This document shows, piece after piece, positions 58,315 through 64,000 of a DNA stretch of 64,000 bases. The notes under the pieces are model-generated. The model was not told where the DNA came from. It worked only from the letters and a program-made list of their open reading frames with translations, and did no database searches. Both the position numbers and the translations under genes were made by a program. Origin of the DNA: Leptospirales bacterium (GTDB taxonomy: Bacteria; Spirochaetota; Leptospiria; Leptospirales; Leptonemataceae); contig JAIBBN010000005.1 of the NCBI GenBank assembly GCA_019694655.1, positions 1 to 64,000 on the forward strand, written 5' to 3'. Each line of letters opens with the position of its first letter. Position 1 is the first letter of the stretch.

Positions 58315-60129
58315 ATGTCCGATGCTGGCGCGCCGCAGGCCCATTCGCCCTTGTGGCCCCGCCTGGCGGCGGCGCTTGCCGGCTTTGGCGGAAGGCTGCG
58401 CCGCGCTTACGATCGACTGTTACGCCGGCCAATGCGCATTGCGTTTGCGATGTGTGCCGTGCTGGCTGCGGCGGCATTGACGGCGCGCATTGGCGGAGCG
58501 CCCATCGGACTTGCGCCTCAGGCGCTTGCAGTGCTGGTGAAAGCTCTCGCCTGGTTCTATGTCATATACGAAGTATTGGGCCTGCTCTTTCGTGCAGAGC
58601 CAGCAGGCGCCTACCTTCGCGCGCACCGCGCAGAACTGCTGGTTGCTGCGCTGCTGATGCTGCGTCTGGTCCTGGAGCGCGATTTGTTGGCCTGGTTTTC
58701 CGCCGATGGCATACAGGCAGAGGATGCAGCGCTGACCGTTACCATCCTGACCAATGCCGCTCTTGCACTGCAGGCTGCTATGCACGCGTTGCGTCGCGCC
58801 GGCGCATCCACTGTACTCCGTCTCAATCCAGCGCTGGTGCTGGCGACCAGTTTTGCGGCCGCTATTCTGGCCGGCTGGGGTTTGCTTTGTTTGCCAGCAG
58901 CCTCGCGCAGTTACGTAGCGCCGCTGGACCATTTTTTTGTAGCAGTCAGCGCCGTTTGTGTCACCGGTCTTTCTCCAATCGATCTATCCCTGGTATATGC
59001 GCGCACAGGTCAGTGGATCGCTCTGATCCTGATTCAGGTTGGCGGACTTGGGCTGATGACGCTTACCTCGTTCTTTGCCTACTTTTTTGCCGGCCGGGTC
59101 TCAATCCGGCACGCGATCTTTATGCGCGATTTATTGAGCGAGGAGTCGCTGGCGGAGGTGCGCTCGCTGGTTCGATCGATCGCGCTTTTCACTTTCGTGG
59201 CTGAATTGTGCGGCACAATCTGGCTGTACTACTTTTCACCTGGGCCGCCGGCGCCGCCTGCGGAGCGCTGGTTTTCGGCGTTGTTTCACAGTGTCTCAGC
59301 CTTTTGCAATGCAGGCTTTGCGTTGTATACACGCAGCATGATTGACGTAGCGCCTTACAATTCCGCCTACCTGGGCGGACTGATGGCTTTGATTTTTGCC
59401 GGCGGCTTTGGCTTCCCCTTTGCAAATGAACTGTGGCAGCGATTGCGCGGCGGCAAACGACGGCTTTCAATTGCACTGCGTACCGGACTTGGATTGCACC
59501 TGCTGTTGCTGCTGCTTGGCGCGATCGTGTTTTTGCTGCTGGAGCAAAAACAATCTCTAGCAGACCTTTCTTTGCCAGAAAGGCTGCAGCAATCGCTATT
59601 TTTTTCAGTTTCGGCGCGCACTGCCGGCTTTAACGCGCTGCCGATCGAATCGCTGCATGCCTCCACGACCTTGTTCAGTTTGTTTTTGATGTGGGTCGGC
59701 GCTAATCCCGGCGGAACCGCAGGCGGCATCAAGACGACCACCTTCCTCATCGGATTTGCCTATGTTTTCCAGAGACTGCGCGGGCAAAATGCGCTGCAAC
59801 TGGCGGGACGAACCATTACCGAAGAGAGCGTATTCCGGGCAATATCCGGAATGTTGCTTTCTATTGTTCTGATTGTGGGCTGTCTTTTTGCACTGTCGCT
59901 CACGGAGTCGGCGCCCTTTCTGGATCTGGCCTTTGAAGTGGTCTCGGCTTTCGGAACCGTCGGGCTATCGCGCGGCATAACGGCCAATCTCAGCGTCGCC
60001 GGCAAGCTGACCATTTGTCTGGCCATGTTTTGCGGTAGAATTGGCGCTCTGACCTCCTTTGTGGCGCTGATTCCGCGCCGACGCTTGCCGCGTTATCGAT
60101 ATCCGGGCGAATACGTGGTAACCGGATAA
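58315..60129 (+). CDS. ktrB: Potassium uptake channel subunit KtrB/TrkH type with N-terminal extension
   Basis: 604 residues. The four selectivity-filter repeats are VCVTGLS (214-220), FCNAGFALY, TAGFNALP and FGTVGLSRG, with Gly in each as required for K+ passage. A typical KtrB has about 450 residues; here about 165 extra residues at the N-terminus contain two or three further membrane helices, which is unusual. The C-terminal end RIGALTSFVALIPRRRLPRYRYPGEYVVTG is standard. The RCK partner gene follows after 31 bases. The system takes up K+ at the cytoplasmic membrane, probably nucleotide-gated. Confidence 0.9.
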   Translation: MSDAGAPQAHSPLWPRLAAALAGFGGRLRRAYDRLLRRPMRIAFAMCAVLAAAALTARIGGAPIGLAPQALAVLVKALAWFYVIYEVLGLLFRAEPAGAYLRAHRAELLVAALLMLRLVLERDLLAWFSADGIQAEDAALTVTILTNAALALQAAMHALRRAGASTVLRLNPALVLATSFAAAILAGWGLLCLPAASRSYVAPLDHFFVAVSAVCVTGLSPIDLSLVYARTGQWIALILIQVGGLGLMTLTSFFAYFFAGRVSIRHAIFMRDLLSEESLAEVRSLVRSIALFTFVAELCGTIWLYYFSPGPPAPPAERWFSALFHSVSAFCNAGFALYTRSMIDVAPYNSAYLGGLMALIFAGGFGFPFANELWQRLRGGKRRLSIALRTGLGLHLLLLLLGAIVFLLLEQKQSLADLSLPERLQQSLFFSVSARTAGFNALPIESLHASTTLFSLFLMWVGANPGGTAGGIKTTTFLIGFAYVFQRLRGQNALQLAGRTITEESVFRAISGMLLSIVLIVGCLFALSLTESAPFLDLAFEVVSAFGTVGLSRGITANLSVAGKLTICLAMFCGRIGALTSFVALIPRRRLPRYRYPGEYVVTG

Positions 60130-60160
60130 GCTGGATGCAAAAATCGAGGAAGGATATGGA

Positions 60161-60829
60161 ATGAAGAAGAGCGCGCTGGCGGTGATTGGTCTTGGCGATT
60201 TTGGAATGGAACTGGTTCGACGCCTCCACGCCGAAGGACATGAAACGATCGCGGTAGATGTATCGATGCAGCAAGTCGAGGAGGTTGCAGATCACTGCAG
60301 CGAAGCGATCTGCCTCGATGCCACCGATGAACGCGCTCTGCGCCGTCTTGATTTCAAGGCCATCGACGCTGTAATTCTCGCCGGATCACAGTCATTTGAG
60401 AATGAACTGATCATGATCGACAATTTGCGACGCCTCGGGGCCAGGCGCATTGTCGCCCGCTTCAAGACGCCGCTACAGTTGCGCATTTTGAAAATGCTTG
60501 GATTGGAGGATGTATTCAATCCGGAGATGCGCGCCGCCTTGAATATGGCTGAAGGATTTCGGCATGGCGGTTTGATTCATTCGGTATCCGTGCGCGATGG
60601 CTTTCACATGATCGAGTCGCCGCTGCCCGCCGGTCTGGGCGGCCTGCGCGTGATTGATCTTCCGCTGCAGGGCAAGACGCCTATTGCACTGCTGGCTATC
60701 GTTCGACCGCGACAGAGCGGCGAGGAATTTCTTTTTCCGTCCCCGGAATTCGTTCTCGAACTCGGCGACCGAATCGTTCTCTTTGGCGCCGAGAAGGAAC
60801 TCGATCGACTGCTGGCCGATCATCGCTGA
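60161..60829 (+). CDS. ktrA: KtrA/TrkA-type RCK regulator of potassium channel
   Basis: 222 residues. An N-terminal Rossmann (RCK_N) domain with GLGDFGMELVRRL and the ribose-binding acidic residue in TIAVDVS, then SEAICLDATDERAL, and a C-terminal TrkA_C domain (LRVIDLPLQGKTPIALLAIVRP...LELGDRIVLFGAEKELDRL). It is the cytoplasmic gating ring subunit that binds NAD(H) or ATP/ADP. It is 31 bases downstream of the channel gene, and the pair forms a complete Ktr-like system. AGGAAGGA lies upstream of ATG 60161. Confidence 0.93.
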   Translation: MKKSALAVIGLGDFGMELVRRLHAEGHETIAVDVSMQQVEEVADHCSEAICLDATDERALRRLDFKAIDAVILAGSQSFENELIMIDNLRRLGARRIVARFKTPLQLRILKMLGLEDVFNPEMRAALNMAEGFRHGGLIHSVSVRDGFHMIESPLPAGLGGLRVIDLPLQGKTPIALLAIVRPRQSGEEFLFPSPEFVLELGDRIVLFGAEKELDRLLADHR

Positions 60830-60843
60830 GTCGCCAATATGGA

Positions 60844-62877
60844 TTAAGCCGAGCGATCTGTTTGCCAGTCTGCCATTCGACGCCGCCAGGCGCGGGCCTG
60901 CTTTGGAAGCTCGAGCAACTCGGCCGCTTCATGAGCTACGGAAGCTGCGCGCAGGTATCGTGTGCGCGACTCCTCGGGATGTAGCAGTGCGATGGCGCCC
61001 TCAGCATAGTTCAGCGCGCGCCTGGGCTCGCCCAGCGACAGATGCACGGCCGCCAGATTCAACTCTTGCCATGCATCGGCGGGTCCTTGACCGGAAGCGA
61101 CCTGCAGCAATTCCCGGACACGCGCCTCGCGAGCGCCGCGCGCGGCCAGCACTCGAGCCGCCGAGAGCGCGCCTCCGGCGCGCACCATTTTTTCGCACAG
61201 CGCCTGGCACAGCGGCGCATGCCGCACGGCCAGCGCAATCTCTGCCGCCAGGTCGAGGGTCGACCGTTCCGCGTATTGAGTGGCAAGCGCGCTCTGGATG
61301 TGTAGCGCGGCCTGCTGTGTGTCGCCGCGTCGCAGATCGTGCCAGGCCAGAACTTCGCGGGCAATGGGATCGGCGCCGTGCTTCTGACTCAACTGCTGCA
61401 GGCTGAGCGCGACCCGACTCAAGCGACCGCGATTTCTCCAGAAGGCTACTCGGGCCAGAATCGCCAGGCGCGAATTTGGCGCAGCGCATTCCAAACGGCG
61501 CAGGATGGTACGCGTGACGGCCCCCTCCTGACCTCGAACCTGGCCTCGGGCAGTGCGCACCTGCGCTGACACATAAAGGGCCTGAACGTCGCGGCGATCG
61601 ATAACCAGCGCAGTATCGGCATGGCGGAGCGCTTCGCCGCTGCGGTTTTCGCGCCATAGCAACATGGCCAGGCTGCTCAGTCCGGCCAGATCGCGCCTGC
61701 TGTAAGTCTGCAGAGCGGCGGCCAGGCGAAGCGCTTCTCGTTGATCAGATAGACGTAAGGCGCAATAGAGAGCGCGTCGCAGGGCTTCGGGATAGCCGGC
61801 CGCACTCCTGGCAGCCTGCTCAAGCGCAGCAATTGCAGCGCGAGGTCTGCCTTCGACTTCATGCAACATGCCGCGCAGCAGCAGTTTCGCGCACTCTTCT
61901 CGGGCCACAGAAAGCGCATTGCGAAAGCTCCGAGCAGCGCCCCTTCTGTCGCCCAGCAAAAGTTGAAAATCGCCGCGAAGCGTCGCCGCGGCAGTCAATC
62001 CCTCGTGACGACTGCAAAGCCCTTCGAGGTCCTCAATGGCCTGCGACATTCCTCCCGTCATTGCTTGAGCCCAGGCAAGCTCCATTCGCTTGCGCCATCC
62101 GCCCGGATACCTTTCGATGTAGCGCTGCAACGAAGGTATTCGTTGCCCGGAACGCAAGCTGCTGCGCGGACCAAAATAGGAAAATTCAGTCTGGCCGCCG
62201 CCATCGCTCAACTGCAGCAGGCGAATCGAGGATTGCGCTTCAAAGGAGATTTCGCGGACCTGCAACGTGCGGATTGTCTGCGAGACCGACTTGCTGCGTG
62301 CGCGGCGCATAGCTACGGCAATGGCATCGAGTTCGGCGCCGTCCTTCAGCGCCACTTGCAGTTGACGCCGAGCAAATTGATTTCTTTTGCGCGCGTTTGC
62401 TTCGCTGATATTGAGGCGCATTCCGATCTCGCGGTAGGACAGGCCGTCCAGTATGCGCAAACGAGTCGCATCGCGCATGCGCTCAGGCAGCTTTTCGATG
62501 CTCTGGCGCAGCTTCTGCAATTCCTCATCTTGCAAAAGCTGATCCTCCTGGCCAGTGTCGGGGCACGGGGTCTCGCGTTCCTCGAGGCCGTATTGCAGCT
62601 GGGCGCTGTTTCGGCGTCGAAGCATCTCGATGCATACATTGCGCGTGACGGCGCTAAGCCAGGGGCCCGGGGATCGAATCCCGGAGTGAAAGCGGGGAGC
62701 GGCGCGCAGCATCGCATTGTGCAACGCGTCTTCGGCATCGTCGGCGCTGCGCAGCATTGCCACACAGAGTCTCTCCAATCGCCGTTGTTCGCGCGTCCAC
62801 AGACTCCAGAATCCGTCGGCGACCGGCCCATCGCCAGGCCCTTCCTGCGCTTCTTGCTGCGAGATATCGCCGTCCAT
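60844..62877 (-). CDS. ECF-type sigma factor fused to TPR repeats
   Basis: About 677 residues from ATG 62877, which has GGGAG upstream; longer starts at 62907 and 62937 add unrelated residues. Region 2 is in LCVAMLRSADDAEDALHNAMLRAAPRF to GPWLSAVTRNVCIEMLRRR, region 4 in LSYREIGMRLNISEANARKRNQFARRQLQVAL. The remaining about 480 residues are TPR-like helical repeats (RKRMELAWAQAMTGGMSQAIEDLE..., EVEGRPRAAIAALEQAARSA..., PRRALNYAEGAIALL). Fusion of an ECF sigma with a TPR tail is uncommon and suggests the tail acts as an in-built anti-sigma or protein-interaction module. No anti-sigma gene is adjacent. An AT-rich upstream region may carry its promoter. Confidence 0.8.
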   Translation of the reverse strand: MDGDISQQEAQEGPGDGPVADGFWSLWTREQRRLERLCVAMLRSADDAEDALHNAMLRAAPRFHSGIRSPGPWLSAVTRNVCIEMLRRRNSAQLQYGLEERETPCPDTGQEDQLLQDEELQKLRQSIEKLPERMRDATRLRILDGLSYREIGMRLNISEANARKRNQFARRQLQVALKDGAELDAIAVAMRRARSKSVSQTIRTLQVREISFEAQSSIRLLQLSDGGGQTEFSYFGPRSSLRSGQRIPSLQRYIERYPGGWRKRMELAWAQAMTGGMSQAIEDLEGLCSRHEGLTAAATLRGDFQLLLGDRRGAARSFRNALSVAREECAKLLLRGMLHEVEGRPRAAIAALEQAARSAAGYPEALRRALYCALRLSDQREALRLAAALQTYSRRDLAGLSSLAMLLWRENRSGEALRHADTALVIDRRDVQALYVSAQVRTARGQVRGQEGAVTRTILRRLECAAPNSRLAILARVAFWRNRGRLSRVALSLQQLSQKHGADPIAREVLAWHDLRRGDTQQAALHIQSALATQYAERSTLDLAAEIALAVRHAPLCQALCEKMVRAGGALSAARVLAARGAREARVRELLQVASGQGPADAWQELNLAAVHLSLGEPRRALNYAEGAIALLHPEESRTRYLRAASVAHEAAELLELPKQARAWRRRMADWQTDRSA

Positions 62878-63391
62878 GATTGCCGCTCCCTGTCCGAGGA
62901 GCCGCATTGAGATTACCGTCTTCTCTACTTCCAGCAAAATTTACAGCAGTATGTTAAATTATTGACGCAACCAAATCGTTCTAATTTCACAAAACTAGAT
63001 CAGGTTAGGAAGGATGTATGATGTATATAAAATTGTGTGAATATCGAACGATACTGCAAATGGCGAGAGTTGTGTCGCATTGTCGGAGCAGGGGTCGTCG
63101 TAGTTGTAGCAGACGGCTTCCCATTCGCGTCCACGGCGTTGGGATGCAGGGCCGGGTCGACCACTGACAGGCTGTCAGCGGAAGCTTGGCGGTTTCATAA
63201 GCGCGCGTACTGGCGGGAGGCAAGGACCTCTGGCGCTCTAAACGTTTGGCAGGGAGGGCTCATTGCAGGCGCCGGCCGCTTGATGGCCGCAACCTGTTGC
63301 AACGGTCGTGGGCCGAGGGCGTGAAGGCAAGTTCTCGGTCATATCCGCCGGCCCAGAAGACAAAAAATGAAAATCCGAAGAGCTCTTGCCC
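62878..63391. other. Gene-free AT-rich intergenic region
   Basis: About 500 bases without a supported gene. The first part (62930-63060) is strongly AT-rich (stretches such as GTATGTTAAATTATTGACG and ATGTATATAAAATTGTG), unlike the rest of the window, and may carry the divergent promoters. The remainder (63060-63390) is GC-rich and shows only short open frames with no ribosome binding site or protein-like composition. I see no clear hairpin terminator or RNA gene. Confidence 0.5.
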
Positions 63392-64000
63392 TTAGAGCGC
63401 CACTGCCGAAGTGATTACTTCGCCATTCAAACTTCGCAAAATCCAATCGCCAGGTCGACCGCTAAGCGAACTGGCAAAATAGCCATAGGTAAATGTGGCT
63501 GCATCGCCGCCCGAGGCAACAACCCAGGGACCTACGGAGGCAAGCGCGCCGTTGGCAAGGGTTACGGCGGCAGTATCGCAGCTGGCCGCCAGGGGTCCGC
63601 CGCCGTTCCAGTTTATACCATCCGCCGAATAGTCGGCAAAGCAGCGCTCCGTGGCGGTGATGCCGGCGCCGCCGACTGCAATCCATTGTCCTCCGTGATA
63701 GATGACTTTTGTAGGCAGGTCGCCGCCAGCGCCCGCGCCGGAAAAAATCCCCGAAGCGGAGTTCCAGGCAACTCCGTCGAAACTGTAGTAGGCGATTGCA
63801 GACGGCGGGTTCTGCCCGACCAGGACCACTCGGTCCGCAGAAGTTGCAAGCCAGATGCCCGTGCCCAACACGGCCGGAATATTGGAGAAATTCAATGTCG
63901 CCGGATCTGCGCTGGAATCCAAACCGCCGGTGCCTGCGCCAAAGTATCGGCCATTAAAGTAATCGACCCCGTTGTAAGTAACAGCAAGACCCGTAGCTGC
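63392..64000 (-). CDS. Exported repeat protein, C-terminal part (gene cut by window edge)
   Basis: The minus-strand frame is open to position 64000 with no stop, so only the last about 202 residues are visible. They show sialidase/BNR-like repeats with 'IAYYSFDGVAWNSASG', 'VIYHGGQWIAVGGAG' and 'FADYSADGINWNGGG', resembling propeller proteins that describe 'W...S.DG..W' motifs. Gly and Ala are abundant. Beyond the edge there should be a signal peptide. It belongs to the same broad class as the exported propeller proteins at 1268-2812 and 52203-53207. Confidence 0.7.
   Translation of the reverse strand, partial: AATGLAVTYNGVDYFNGRYFGAGTGGLDSSADPATLNFSNIPAVLGTGIWLATSADRVVLVGQNPPSAIAYYSFDGVAWNSASGIFSGAGAGGDLPTKVIYHGGQWIAVGGAGITATERCFADYSADGINWNGGGPLAASCDTAAVTLANGALASVGPWVVASGGDAATFTYGYFASSLSGRPGDWILRSLNGEVITSAVAL

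Noticed and set aside
63037-63324. Open frame of 95 codons in the gene-free gap
   Set aside because: No ribosome binding site, no protein-like pattern, and the composition is that of random reading in GC-rich DNA.
1-64000. tRNA, rRNA, CRISPR arrays, insertion sequences
   Set aside because: None recognised by eye; intergenic gaps are mostly short. A dedicated tRNA and repeat search would be more sensitive than reading.

Overview
The window looks like a chromosomal segment of a fairly GC-rich member of the Leptospirales (Spirochaetota), related to Leptospira, Leptonema or Turneriella. This is an inference from gene content. The pointers are a 7TMR-DISM adenylate cyclase, a 7TMR-DISM hybrid kinase ending in a SpoIIE phosphatase, many lipoproteins with loose lipoboxes (one with the Cys-rich 'DPLCNPL' start seen in leptospiral lipoproteins), a transporter-like protein fused to HEAT repeats and a cyclic-nucleotide-binding domain, and a polyamine route through carboxyspermidine. 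No rRNA, tRNA, CRISPR array, insertion sequence or phage gene was recognised. Genes are tightly packed, with many ATGA-type overlaps.

Layout. 0-5.5 kb is accessory: a HEPN-like protein, a beta-propeller lipoprotein, a HepT/MntA toxin-antitoxin pair and an orphan EcoRII/Dcm-type cytosine methyltransferase. 5.5-14 kb holds recR, a Spy-like sensor/ECF sigma/anti-sigma trio, ybaB-dnaX, an SH3-like lipoprotein, pth, an MFS exporter, a LURP-one/scramblase-like protein and a haloalkane dehalogenase. 13.8-32 kb contains the transporter-HEAT-cNMP protein, four polyamine genes (arginine decarboxylase, carboxynorspermidine synthase and decarboxylase, agmatine deiminase), and a run of envelope proteins. 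Two neighbours in that run share a small beta-barrel-like repeat and flank an intergenic multi-hairpin element.

32-47 kb has an AI-2E-family permease, two M23 peptidases, GIY-YIG and HIT genes, a glutathione peroxidase, an LpxH-like phosphoesterase, the large hybrid kinase, a divergent pair of paralogues of an unrecognised family, a rhomboid protease and a sensor-like protein. 47-53 kb has a Vsr endonuclease with its own cytosine methyltransferase, a DUF4442-like thioesterase, two Hsp20 chaperones behind a possible RNA thermometer, an AraC regulator and an SDR. 53-64 kb has an Atm1-type ABC transporter, a crotonase, the adenylate cyclase, a KtrB/KtrA-type potassium system, an ECF sigma factor fused to TPR repeats, and a repeat protein cut by the window edge.

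Functional threads. Spermidine can be rebuilt in outline: arginine to agmatine, then towards putrescine via agmatine deiminase, plus carboxyspermidine formation and decarboxylation; an N-carbamoylputrescine amidase is not in the window. The cAMP thread is an adenylate cyclase plus a cNMP-binding protein. The leads with least precedent are the divergent paralogue pair (40.7-43.0 kb), the multi-hairpin intergenic element (24.5-24.7 kb), the tandem-repeat envelope genes (24.7-27.0 kb), and the CnrYXH-like sensor/sigma/anti-sigma operon (6.2-7.6 kb).
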